The notes under the pieces: generated by a model
What the model saw: only the letters and a program-made list of their open reading frames with translations
The model's database searches: none
Told to the model about the DNA's origin: nothing
Shown here: piece after piece, positions 34,332 to 44,691 of the stretch
Numbering within the stretch: position 1 is the stretch's first letter
Layout of the letters: the number at the start of each line of letters is the position of its first letter
Made by a program: the position numbers and the translations under genes
Origin: Streptomyces caniscabiei
GTDB taxonomy: Bacteria; Actinomycetota; Actinomycetes; Streptomycetales; Streptomycetaceae
Direction: 5' to 3'
Length of the DNA: 64,000 nucleotides
NCBI RefSeq assembly: GCF_014930365.1
Contig: NZ_JABXWI010000008.1
Coordinates: forward strand, 124,001-188,000

Positions 34332-35606
34332 GTGAGCGTAGCCACCGCCCACTCCGCATCGGCCGTACCGCCCGCCGACGGGACGCCCGCGACCAGCGGA
34401 GCGCCGACGCGGGACGAGGGGTTCTGGGTCGAGCCCGGAGCGGCCGAGGCGCAGGCCCCCGAGGCCGTGACCGAGGTCGTGCCCGCGGCCGAGGTGCCGG
34501 CACAGTCGTCCGGTGAGCCGGCTCCCGAGCAGCCGACGACCGACGGGGCCGCCCCGGAGCCGTCCGGCCTCGACACCCCCGCGCAGGCCCACGAGGACGA
34601 CACCCCGGGCGACGCGGTGGACGAGCAGGTCGCGCGGGACGCAAGGGAGTTCGGGGTCTACGCGCGCACCGGCGGCTGGGCCTTCGCACTGAAGGTGGCG
34701 CGCAGTGTGCGGCCCGGCGGCGAGACACCGGGCGAGACGGCGAAGGTGTCGGCGAAGCGCTTCGCCGGGCTGGCCGAATGCTCCCCGGAGCGGGTCATGC
34801 GGTACTACAAGGCCTGGGACAAGGCGGCCGACGACGGCATGGTCCCGCACTTCGAGGCCCTGGCCCCCGGCGAGGAGATCGACCTCCCGGACTCGGACGT
34901 GTGGCTGTCGTACTACAGCTCCCGGTCCAGCGCGACCTCCGACCGGGGCACCGCCATCTCGGCGGCGGCCGAGGCCGAGGGCATCCGCCCGACCAAGGCG
35001 CTGGAGGTCGCCGAGAACCCCACCGCGCTGCGCGCCGCGATCCTGGCCGACCCCTCCACCGCGCAGGCGGCCCGCGCGGCGCTGCTGGACCGCCTGAAGG
35101 AGGACCCCACCCTCCAGACCGAGCTGGCCCGCGACATCGCCCGCACCGACGAGTTGAAGAAGGCCGTCGCCAACGAGACCCAGGCGGCCAGCCGTATCGG
35201 GTACGTCCGGCAGATCGTCGAGAACGGGCAGGTCAAGACCCCGGCCGGCCAGGTGATCGACGCCACCGCCGAACTGCGCGCCGAGGCCGAGCGACACCTG
35301 TCCCTCATCGACGAGCTCGACGACGACGAGGACACCGGCGAGTGGGCGACGGAGGCCTACGACACCGTCAAGGAGCTCGTCGTCCAGACCGTCCAGTCCG
35401 ACCCCGAGCTGCGGGTCCAGGAGCGGCGGACCAAGTTCTACAGCAGCCTCCAGAAGGCCACGAAGGTCTTCGAGGAGCTGACCCTCGACGACGCCGTCGA
35501 CCTCGACGCCATCTACGAGGACGACATGCTGGAGCGCCTGGAGGAACTCCAGCAGGCCCTGAGCACCTGCATCGCCACCCTGCGCAAGGCGTCGCCGGGC
35601 GAGTGA
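34332..35606 (+). CDS. Conserved hypothetical protein, acidic N-terminus, helical body
   Basis: I do not recognise this 424-aa protein. Residues 1-100 are low-complexity Ala/Pro/Glu. From about 105 there is a compact helical block with FGVYARTGGWAFALKVARSV and KRFAGLAECSPERVMRYYKAW that looks like a helix-turn-helix, then a longer helical region with repeated short helices (ALRAAILADPSTAQAARAALL, VKELVVQTVQSDPELRVQERR). No signal peptide or membrane segment is visible. The HTH-like block suggests a DNA-binding or nucleoid-associated role, perhaps ParB/KorB-like in style; this is a guess. A strong hairpin follows. Confidence 0.75.
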   Translation: MSVATAHSASAVPPADGTPATSGAPTRDEGFWVEPGAAEAQAPEAVTEVVPAAEVPAQSSGEPAPEQPTTDGAAPEPSGLDTPAQAHEDDTPGDAVDEQVARDAREFGVYARTGGWAFALKVARSVRPGGETPGETAKVSAKRFAGLAECSPERVMRYYKAWDKAADDGMVPHFEALAPGEEIDLPDSDVWLSYYSSRSSATSDRGTAISAAAEAEGIRPTKALEVAENPTALRAAILADPSTAQAARAALLDRLKEDPTLQTELARDIARTDELKKAVANETQAASRIGYVRQIVENGQVKTPAGQVIDATAELRAEAERHLSLIDELDDDEDTGEWATEAYDTVKELVVQTVQSDPELRVQERRTKFYSSLQKATKVFEELTLDDAVDLDAIYEDDMLERLEELQQALSTCIATLRKASPGE

Positions 35607-35632
35607 TCACCGGCTGACCCCCTTTTCGACTC

Positions 35633-35663
35633 CCGGGACCCCCTGCCGTGCAGGGGGTCCCGG
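35633..35663 (+). terminator. 13-bp perfect terminator hairpin
   Basis: CCGGGACCCCCTG / CAGGGGGTCCCGG with a five-base loop, 27 bp past the stop of the 424-aa hypothetical gene. It lacks a U-tract. It isolates that gene from the VOC gene. Confidence 0.8.
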
Positions 35664-35809
35664 CCGTCCCGGGGGTCTCGCGGGTGTAAGGGAGGAATGC
35701 CAGTTGCGTCCGCTGAGTGTTACGTATAACCTCCCGGGAACCCCGAGCGACCCTCGGACGGACACCGCACCCTTCCCGCGCGACCCGCGCACCCCTCCGA
35801 GAGGCCCCG

Positions 35810-36205
35810 ATGAGACGCATAGCCCTGGTCACCCTCGTGGTCGACGACTACGACGAGGCGATCCGCTTCTACACCGAGGCGCTCGGCTTCACGCTCGTCG
35901 AGGACGAGCCGAGGTCCGGCGGCAGCCGCTGGGTCGTCGTCGAGCCCGGGAGCGGGGGACGGGGCGGCGGACTGCTGCTGGCGCGCGCCAAGGACGAGGC
36001 ACAGAGGGGCCGCGTCGGCGACCAGACCGGCGGACGCGTGGGGTTCTTCCTGCACACCGACGACTTCACCCGCGACCACGCCCGCATGCGGGCCGCGGGC
36101 GTCAGGTTCCTGGAGGAGCCGCGCCACGAGCCGTACGGCTCGGTCGCCGTCTTCGAGGACCTGTACGGCAACCGCTGGGACCTCCTCCAGCCCGCCACCG
36201 GCTGA
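35810..36205 (+). CDS. VOC/glyoxalase-like protein
   Basis: The 131-aa vicinal-oxygen-chelate protein has two beta-alpha-beta-beta-beta halves: IALVTLVVDDYDEAIRFYTEALGFTLVED, and VGFFLHTDDFTRDHARMRAAGVRFLEEPRHEPYGSVAVFEDLYGNRWDLLQP. The DLYGNRWDLLQ end is typical of dioxygenase/bleomycin-resistance-like members. It may be an isomerase, dioxygenase or binding protein; the ligand is unknown. The ATG at 35810 follows GAGAGG. Possibly co-transcribed with adenosine deaminase 55 bp on. Confidence 0.85.
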   Translation: MRRIALVTLVVDDYDEAIRFYTEALGFTLVEDEPRSGGSRWVVVEPGSGGRGGGLLLARAKDEAQRGRVGDQTGGRVGFFLHTDDFTRDHARMRAAGVRFLEEPRHEPYGSVAVFEDLYGNRWDLLQPATG

Positions 36206-36260
36206 ACCGCCGTCCCCTCTCGACCCACCACACCGCACCACCTGCCGAGGAACGAACGCC

Positions 36261-37337
36261 ATGAGTGCTACGCGCATAGATGCAGAAGTGATCCGCCGCC
36301 TGCCCAAGGCCGTCCTGCACGACCACCTCGACGGCGGCCTGCGCCCCGCCACCCTCGTGGAGCTCGCGGCGGAGGTCGGCCACACCCTCCCGGAGACCGA
36401 CCCGGAGGGCCTCGCCGCATGGTTCTACGAGGCGGCCAACTCCGGTGACCTGGTGCGGTACATAGCCACGTTCGAGCACACCCTCGCGGTGCTCCAGACC
36501 CGCGAGGGCCTGCTGCGCGCGGCCGAGGAGTACGTGCTCGACCTGGCCGCGGACGGTGTCGTCTACGGCGAGGTCCGCTACGCCCCCGAGCTGAACGTCA
36601 ACGGGGGGCTGACCCTGCCGGAGGTCGTGGAGACCGTGCAGGAGGGCCTGGCCGCCGGTATGGCCAAGGCCGCGGCCCAGGGCACCCCGGTCCGCGTCGG
36701 CACGCTGCTGTGCGGGATGCGCATGTTCGACCGCGTCGGTGAGGCCGCCGACCTGGCCGTGGCCTTCCGGGACGCCGGTGTCGTCGGCTTCGACATCGCG
36801 GGCGCCGAGGACGGCTTCCCGCCCGCCGACCACCTGGCCGCCTTCGAGCACCTGCGCCGGGAGAGCGTCCCCTTCACCATCCACGCCGGCGAGGCCCACG
36901 GCCTGCCCAGCATCCACCAGGCCCTCCAGGTCTGCGGTGCCCAGCGCATCGGTCACGGCGTACGCATCACCGAGGACATCGTGGACGGCAAGCTGGGCCG
37001 CCTCGCCGCCTGGGTGCGCGACCGCAGGATCGCGCTGGAGATGTGCCCGACCTCCAACCTCCAGACCGGCGCGGCGACGTCCATCGCGGACCACCCGATC
37101 ACGGCCCTGCGGGACCTCGGCTTCCGCGTCACCCTGAACACCGACAACCGCCTCGTCTCGGGCACCACCATGACCCGCGAGATGTCCCTGCTCGTCGACG
37201 AGGCCGACTGGACCCTCGCCGACCTGCGCACGGTCACCGTCAACGCCCTCAAGAGCGCCTTCATCCCGTTCGACGAGCGCAACGCCCTCATCGAGAACGT
37301 GGTGCTCCCGGGCTACGCGGCGGCGTCCGCCCGCTGA
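36261..37337 (+). CDS. add: Adenosine deaminase
   Basis: The 358-aa zinc enzyme converts adenosine to inosine in purine salvage. Zinc and catalytic motifs are all present: VLHDHLDGGLRP near the N-terminus, TIHAGEAHG (catalytic Glu), RIGHGVRI, SNLQTG and the last-strand LNTDNRLVSGTTM. The deaminase helix EVRYAPELNVNGGL follows the family. Full length. Start ATG preceded by GAGGAACGAACGCC. A bidirectional hairpin lies between it and the convergent kdp operon. Confidence 0.93.
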   Translation: MSATRIDAEVIRRLPKAVLHDHLDGGLRPATLVELAAEVGHTLPETDPEGLAAWFYEAANSGDLVRYIATFEHTLAVLQTREGLLRAAEEYVLDLAADGVVYGEVRYAPELNVNGGLTLPEVVETVQEGLAAGMAKAAAQGTPVRVGTLLCGMRMFDRVGEAADLAVAFRDAGVVGFDIAGAEDGFPPADHLAAFEHLRRESVPFTIHAGEAHGLPSIHQALQVCGAQRIGHGVRITEDIVDGKLGRLAAWVRDRRIALEMCPTSNLQTGAATSIADHPITALRDLGFRVTLNTDNRLVSGTTMTREMSLLVDEADWTLADLRTVTVNALKSAFIPFDERNALIENVVLPGYAAASAR

Positions 37338-37357
37338 GCCGCGCCCGCACGACGGCC

Positions 37358-37393
37358 GGCCCCGAGTTGCCGGACACACAGTCCCTCGGGGCC
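37358..37393. terminator. Hairpin between convergent add and kdpC
   Basis: 9-bp perfect stem GGCCCCGAG / CTCGGGGCC with an 18-base loop in the 88-bp gap between the two stops. It could serve both directions. Confidence 0.6.
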
Positions 37394-37425
37394 GCCGGCT
37401 CCTCCGAAGGGGGCGGGTGATGCCG

Positions 37426-38094
37426 TCAGCTCCTCGTCACGAGTTCCTTGAGCGCGATGTTGAGTTCGAGGACGTTCACGCGGGGCTCGCCGATGAAGCC
37501 GAGGGTGCGGCTCTTCGTGTGGTCCTCGACGAGCCGCTCCACCTGGGCGACGGGGAGGCCGTTCCGTTCGGCGACCCGGTGGACCTGGAGTTCGGCATAG
37601 GCCGGGGAGATGTCCGGGTCCAGGCCCGAGCCGGAGGACGTCACCGCGTCGGCGGGGACCTCGGACTCCTCGACCTTGTGGTCGGCGGTCGAGTTGTCCT
37701 TGACGACCGAGGCCTTGGCGGCTTTCACCCAGTCGACGAGGTCCTCGTTGTCGGCGGAGCGGTTGGTGGCGCCGGAGAGGATCAGCCTGTACCGGGTGTT
37801 GACGGTGTTGGTGCCGAGACCGTTCTGGGGCCGGCCCTGGAACCACTTCAGGTCGGGCTCCGGGCTCTCCTGCCCCTTCGGCGGCAGGTCGTACGCCTGG
37901 CCGATCAGCGACGAGCCGACGACGTCGCCCCTGCCGTCCCTGATCTCGGAGCCGTTCGCCCCGTCGTCGAACAGAGCCTGGGCGAAGCCGGTGACGGCCA
38001 GCGGGTAGAGGACGCCCGTCACCAGCGTGAGGACGAGGAGGGCGCGCAGGCCTGCTCCGAGCAACCGGGCGGTGTTGGTCACCGTGTTGTTCAT
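37426..38094 (-). CDS. kdpC: Potassium-transporting ATPase subunit KdpC
   Basis: The 222-aa accessory subunit of the high-affinity KdpFABC potassium pump has one N-terminal membrane helix (LRALLVLTLVTGVLYPLAVTG) and a soluble domain with the family motifs SSLIGQAYDLP, WFQGRPQ, SGSGLDPDISPAYAELQVHRVA and NVLELNIAL. An acidic stretch (SADNEDLVDWVKAAKASVVKDN) is an actinobacterial insertion. It is the last gene of the operon, 5 bp after kdpB. Confidence 0.95.
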   Translation of the reverse strand: MNNTVTNTARLLGAGLRALLVLTLVTGVLYPLAVTGFAQALFDDGANGSEIRDGRGDVVGSSLIGQAYDLPPKGQESPEPDLKWFQGRPQNGLGTNTVNTRYRLILSGATNRSADNEDLVDWVKAAKASVVKDNSTADHKVEESEVPADAVTSSGSGLDPDISPAYAELQVHRVAERNGLPVAQVERLVEDHTKSRTLGFIGEPRVNVLELNIALKELVTRS

Positions 38095-38099
38095 GGTCT

Positions 38100-40228
<2,129 letters not shown>

Positions 40229-40232
<4 letters not shown>

Positions 40233-41893
40233 GACGCCAGCCCCTCGGCCAACGGGCCCAGTGCCAGGGCGGGGAAGTAGGTCAGCCCGGTGATGATCAG
40301 GATCGCGCCCACCAACAGCCCGGAAAACAGGGGCTTCTCGGTGCGCAGGGTGCCCGCCGTGACCGGCACCGGCCGCTGCTCGGCGAGCGAACCCGCGAGC
40401 GCCAGCACGAACACCATCGGCACGAACCGCCCCAGCAGCATCGCGATGCCGAGCGTGCTGTTGAACCACTGGGTGTCGGCGTTCAGGCCCGCGAAGGCCG
40501 AGCCGTTGTTGTTGGAGGCGGACGTATAGGCGTAGAGGACCTCGGAGAAGCCGTGCGCGCCGCTGTTCGTCATGGAGGCGCCGGGCGTGGGCAGCGCCAT
40601 CGCGGCGGCCGTGAACACGAGCACCAGCGCGGGCGTGACCAGGAGGTAGCAGGCCGCCAGCTTGATCTCGCGGGTGCCGATCTTCTTGCCCAGGTACTCG
40701 GGCGTACGGCCGACCATCAGCCCGGCGATGAACACCGCGATGACGGCCATGATCAGCATGCCGTAGAGGCCGGAACCGACACCGCCGGGCGCGATCTCGC
40801 CCAGCATCATGCCGAGCATCGTGATCCCGCCGCCGAGACCGGTGAAGGAGGAGTGGAAGGAGTCCACCGCGCCGGTCGAGGTGAGCGTGGTGGACACCGC
40901 GAAGATCGACGAGGCGCCGACTCCGAAGCGGACCTCCTTGCCCTCCATCGCGCCGCCCGCGATCTGGAGCGCCGGGCCGTGGTGGGCGAACTCGGTCCAC
41001 ATCATCAACGCGACGAAGCCGACCCAGATCGACGCCATGGTGGCGAGGATCGCGTGACCCTGCCTCACGCTGCCGACCATCACTCCGAAGGTGCGGGTGA
41101 GGGCGAACGGGATCACCAGCAGCAGGAAGATCTCGAAGAGGTTGGTGAACGGGGTCGGGTTCTCGAAGGGGTGTGCGGAGTTGGCGTTGAAGATGCCACC
41201 GCCGTTGGTGCCGATCTCCTTGATGGCCTCCGTCGACGCGACAGCCCCGCCGTTCCACTGCTGCGAGCCACCCATGAACTGCCCCACCTCGTGGATGCCG
41301 GAGAAGTTCTGGATCGCCCCGCAGGCCACCAGCACGATCGCCGCGACGAGGGCGAGCGGCAGCAGGACGCGGGTGACCCCGCGCACCATGTCCGACCAGA
41401 AGTTGCCCAGCTCACCGGAGCGGGAGCGCGCGAAACCCCGTACCAGCGCCACCGCCACGGCCATGCCCACCGCCGCCGAGACGAAGTTCTGCACGGCCAG
41501 CCCGCCGACCTGCACCACATGCCCCATGGCCTGTTCGCCGTAGTACGACTGCCAGTTGGTGTTGGTCACGAACGACGCGGCCGTGTTGAACGCCTGGTCG
41601 GCGTCGATGGAGGCGAAGCCCAGCGAGCCGGGCAGGACGCCCTGGAGCCGCTGAAGCAGATACAGGAACAGGACTCCGACGACCGAGAAGGCGAGGACGC
41701 CCCGCAGGTAGGCGGGCCAGCGCATCTCCGTGTCGGGGTGGGCACCGATGCTTCTGTAGATCCACTTCTCGACCCGCCAGTGCCGGTCGGAGGAGTAGAC
41801 CCGGGCCATGTAGGTGCCCAGGGGGACGTAGGCGAGCGCCAACGCCGCTATGAGGGCCAGCAGTTGGAGCACGCCGGCGAGTACGGGACCCAT
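40229..41893 (-). CDS. kdpA: Potassium-transporting ATPase subunit KdpA
   Basis: The 554-aa channel-like subunit binds and passes K+. It has about ten membrane helices with the four filter-like GG loops characteristic of the family, e.g. TNTNWQSYYGE, GTNGGGIFNANSAHPFENPTPF, FHSSFTGLGGGITMLGMMLGE and TSASNNNGSAFAGL. Starts with ATG 9 bp after kdpF. Confidence 0.95.
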
Positions 41894-41901
41894 GGTGTGG
41901 C

Positions 41902-41991
41902 TCAGAACCTCTCCGGGAAGAGCAGGGCGAGGACGAGATAGCCCAGCAGGGCGACGGCCACGACCAGGCCGACGACGTTCTCGGCGGTCAC
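41902..41991 (-). CDS. kdpF: KdpF small membrane subunit
   Basis: 29 codons: MTAENVVGLVVAVALLGYLV then LALLFPERF. A single hydrophobic helix with the typical LxxALLFPERF end identifies KdpF, a stabilising subunit of the KdpFABC complex. The GTG start overlaps the stop of the upstream 27-aa microprotein by four bases (GTGA). Confidence 0.9.
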   Translation of the reverse strand: MTAENVVGLVVAVALLGYLVLALLFPERF

Positions 41992-42071
41992 AGCTTCGTC
42001 ACCCCCTTGGCGACGAGGGCCACCAGCGCGAACACCGCGACCGTGGTGAGGACGAAGGCCATATCGGCCAT
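41988..42071 (-). CDS. 27-aa membrane microprotein upstream of kdpF
   Basis: ATG at 42071 with AGGAG six bases before it encodes MADMAFVLTTVAVFALVALV then AKGVTKL and stop. It is one hydrophobic helix with a basic end, shorter than and different from KdpF. The stop overlaps the kdpF GTG by four bases, so it is part of the operon. It could be a second small subunit or a translational coupler for kdpF. Evidence is from sequence and position; I know of no described function. Confidence 0.75.
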   Translation of the reverse strand: MADMAFVLTTVAVFALVALVAKGVTKL

Positions 42072-42157
42072 CGCGAGCTCCTGGATGAGGATCGGGAACA
42101 ACGGACCTCTTGAGGAGAACCCCTCTCCGGCCGCACCCGGTCACCCACTGACGCCTC

Positions 42158-42199
42158 CCATACGGCCGCGCCCCCGGCCTTGACGGGATCCATACGGCC
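42158..42199. repeat. Direct repeat pair, candidate activator site
   Basis: CCATACGGCC occurs at 42158-42167 and 42190-42199, exactly 32 bp apart, about three helical turns. Both copies lie about 100 bp upstream of the kdp microprotein start. Same-face direct repeats fit an OmpR-class activator such as KdpE, but the match is positional only. Confidence 0.45.
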
Positions 42200-42401
42200 C
42201 GGCCCCGGTCGAGCGCCTCGCCAAGGGCGCGGAGGGGTGGGGAGAAGGAGCCGCGAGGCCGCGTACGGCGTGACGCTGGGTGTCCGCCGACGGCTCGCCG
42301 GGGAGCGTCTCCCGTGCGGCGCAGTCTCGTCCGCACCCCGCGAACAGCCTCGTCATGACGGATCGCCGACGTTCTCGCGGGAGGTTTTAACGGAAGATTG
42401 A

Positions 42402-42458
42402 CGCCTCAGATGACTCACACCACGGGCCCTGGCGTCACGCTCTGCTTACGCTGAGGCG
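42402..42458 (+). promoter_or_regulatory. Nested dyads in the leader of the APC permease
   Basis: An 8-bp perfect arm pair CGCCTCAG (42402-42409) / CTGAGGCG (42451-42458) encloses TGAC/GTCA and a GGGCCC palindrome. A further GTCC...GGAC hairpin lies at 42461-42497, before the GGAGAG ribosome site. It may be a structured 5' UTR or a protein-binding site. TACGCT at 42447-42452 could instead be a -10 box within it. Confidence 0.35.
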
Positions 42459-42514
42459 GCCGTCCGAGTGATGGCTCGAAACCACCGCTGAGCCGGACGC
42501 AGGAGAGCGCACCC

Positions 42515-44470
42515 ATGTCCACCACCGAGCACCCGCCGCCGGGCCGACTGCGGACCTGGATGCTGCAAGGCCTCTCCGACATGGGCAGAAGCCGTGGCCT
42601 CACGGGACCGCACGCCGAACCGGAGCCCCCGCACCAGGGGCAGCGCTGGTGGCGGGTGATGTGCCTGACCGGCGTCGACTACTTCTCCACCCTCGGCTAC
42701 CAGCCGGGCATCGCGGCCCTCGCCGCCGGTCTCCTGTCGCCCGTCGCGACCATCGTGCTCGTCGTCGTCACGCTCGCGGGCGCCCTGCCCGTCTACCGCC
42801 GCGTCGCCGAGGAGAGCCCGCACGGCCAGGGCTCGATCGCCATGCTGGAACGCCTGCTGACCTTCTGGAAGGGCAAGCTCTTCGTCCTCACGCTGCTGGG
42901 CTTCGCCGCCACCGACTTCCTGATCACCATCACCCTCTCCGCGGCGGACGCCTCCACCCACCTGGTGGAGAACCCCCACCTCACCGACGCCCTGCACGAC
43001 AAGCAGCTCCTGATCACCCTGATCCTGATCGCCCTGCTCGGCGCGGTGTTCCTCAAGGGCTTCCTGGAAGCGATCGGCGTCGCGGTGGCGCTGGTGGGCG
43101 CCTACCTCGCACTCAACACCGTCGTGGTGGCCGTGGGTCTGTGGCACGTCATCACCGAGGGCCACGTCGTCACCGACTGGGCCGGCGCGCTGACCGCAGA
43201 ACACGGCAACGTCTTCGTCATGATCGGCGTGGCCCTGATCGTCTTCCCCAAGCTCGCGCTCGGCCTCTCCGGCTTCGAGACCGGAGTGGCGGTGATGCCG
43301 CACGTGGCCGGTGACCCGGGTGACACCGAGGAGCACCCCGAGGGCCGCATCCGGGACACGAAGAAGCTGCTGACCACCGCGGCGATCATCATGAGCGTCT
43401 TCCTGATCGCCACCAGCTTCATCACCACCCTCCTCATCCCGGAGAAGGAGTTCGAGGCGGGCGGCGACGCCAACGGCCGCGCCCTCGCCTACCTGGCGCA
43501 CGACTACCTGGGCAACACCTTCGGCACCGTCTACGACGTCTCCACGATCGCCATCCTGTGGTTCGCGGGCGCCTCCGCCATGGCAGGTCTGCTGAACCTG
43601 ATGCCGCGCTACCTCCCCCGCTACGGCATGGCCCCGCACTGGGCCCGCGCCGTACGCCCCATGGTCATCGTCTTCACCCTCGTCGGCTTCCTCGTCACCT
43701 GGATCTTCGACGCCGACGTGGACGCCCAGGGCGGCGCCTACGCGACCGGCGTCCTGGTCCTCATCTCCTCGGCGGCGATCGCGGTCACCATCGCCGCCCG
43801 CGAAGCGGGCCAGCGCAACTGGACGATCGCCTTCGGCTTCATCTCGGTGGTCTTCCTCTACACCACCGTCCTGAACGTCATCGAGCGCCCCGACGGCGTG
43901 AAGATCGGTGCCTGCTTCATCGCCGCGATCATCCTGGTGTCCCTGCTCTCCCGCCTCGCCCGCGCCTTCGAGCTCCGTGTGACCGGCGTCGAACTCGACA
44001 CCACGGCGGAAAGATTCGTCCGGGACATGGCCCACCGCCGGATCCGCTTCATCGCCAACGAGCCCGACCGGCGCGACAAGGCCGAGTACCGCGACAAGAT
44101 CGAACAGATCCGGCAGGACAACGACCTGCCCGAGCACGAGGACTTCGTCTTCGTCGAGGTGACGGTCACCGACCCCTCCGAGTTCGAGGCGGGCCTGACC
44201 GTACGCGGCGAGGTGCTGCACGACCGCTACCGGGTCCTGACCCTGGAGTCCTCCTCCGTCCCCAACTCGCTCGCCGCCCTCCTCCTGCACGTCCGCGACC
44301 TCACGGGCCGCACCCCGCACATCTACTTCGAGTGGACCGAGGGCAGCCCCTTCGCCAACTTCCTCCGCTTCCTCCTCTTCGGCCAGGGCGAGGTCGCCCC
44401 GGTCACGAGGGAGGTCCTGCGCGAAGCGGAGCCGGACCGCAGCCGCCGCCCCCGCGTCCACACCGGCTGA
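42515..44470 (+). CDS. APC-superfamily permease with C-terminal cytoplasmic domain, probable K+ link
   Basis: The 651-aa protein has twelve predicted membrane helices. It begins with the core GVDYFSTLGYQPGIAALAAG, followed by EESPHGQGSIAMLERLL and FATDFLITITLSAADAS. A soluble tail of about 180 residues (VTGVELDTTAERFVRDMAHRR...TGRTPHIYFEWTEGSPFANFL) is unlike typical amino-acid permeases. Its divergent position next to kdpFABC suggests potassium transport, as for KUP/KimA-type members of the superfamily, but substrate is not shown by sequence. ATG 42515 is preceded by GGAGAGCGCACCC. Confidence 0.78.
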   Translation: MSTTEHPPPGRLRTWMLQGLSDMGRSRGLTGPHAEPEPPHQGQRWWRVMCLTGVDYFSTLGYQPGIAALAAGLLSPVATIVLVVVTLAGALPVYRRVAEESPHGQGSIAMLERLLTFWKGKLFVLTLLGFAATDFLITITLSAADASTHLVENPHLTDALHDKQLLITLILIALLGAVFLKGFLEAIGVAVALVGAYLALNTVVVAVGLWHVITEGHVVTDWAGALTAEHGNVFVMIGVALIVFPKLALGLSGFETGVAVMPHVAGDPGDTEEHPEGRIRDTKKLLTTAAIIMSVFLIATSFITTLLIPEKEFEAGGDANGRALAYLAHDYLGNTFGTVYDVSTIAILWFAGASAMAGLLNLMPRYLPRYGMAPHWARAVRPMVIVFTLVGFLVTWIFDADVDAQGGAYATGVLVLISSAAIAVTIAAREAGQRNWTIAFGFISVVFLYTTVLNVIERPDGVKIGACFIAAIILVSLLSRLARAFELRVTGVELDTTAERFVRDMAHRRIRFIANEPDRRDKAEYRDKIEQIRQDNDLPEHEDFVFVEVTVTDPSEFEAGLTVRGEVLHDRYRVLTLESSSVPNSLAALLLHVRDLTGRTPHIYFEWTEGSPFANFLRFLLFGQGEVAPVTREVLREAEPDRSRRPRVHTG

Positions 44471-44563
44471 CCACGGCGCGCCCCCGTCCGCCCGTCGCCC
44501 CGTGCAAACGCACCTACCAGGCCACTGGACGGAAGATCCGGCTCATGCGGTGTCACGGGGGGC

Positions 44564-44591
44564 TTTCACCTCGCATCTGCGCAAGTATGAT
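44564..44591 (+). promoter_or_regulatory. Candidate promoter of the mod operon
   Basis: TTTCAC (44564-44569), a 16-bp spacer, then TATGAT (44586-44591, five of six match) lie about 100 bp upstream of modA. No ModE-like palindrome was recognised nearby. Confidence 0.45.
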
Positions 44592-44691
44592 CGGCGTGTG
44601 CCCGCCCACCGGATCGGGAACGCTCGCGCCGACCGACGTGGTCGTCGAGAGCCGTGGTCGAGTCCGTCCAGGACCTTGAGAGAGTGGACCC

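Larger units (their letters stand above)
42072..42514. other. Divergent intergenic region between kdp and the APC permease
   Basis: This 443-bp gap holds both promoters and no supported coding gene. Visible features are a pair of 10-bp direct repeats at 42158 and 42190, an A/T-rich block at about 42384-42400 (TTTTAACGGAAG), and long dyads at 42402-42458 and 42461-42497 in the permease leader. No KdpD/KdpE genes are in the window. Confidence 0.5.

Noticed and set aside
42361..42514. c-di-AMP (ydaO) riboswitch before the potassium-linked permease
   Set aside because: Dyads are present, but the conserved ydaO-type core sequences were not recognised. Kept only as an unnamed structured leader.
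44471..44691. Small coding gene before modA
   Set aside because: Short frames here are tails of frames shadowing the permease gene and lack ribosome sites; the gap fits a promoter and leader.
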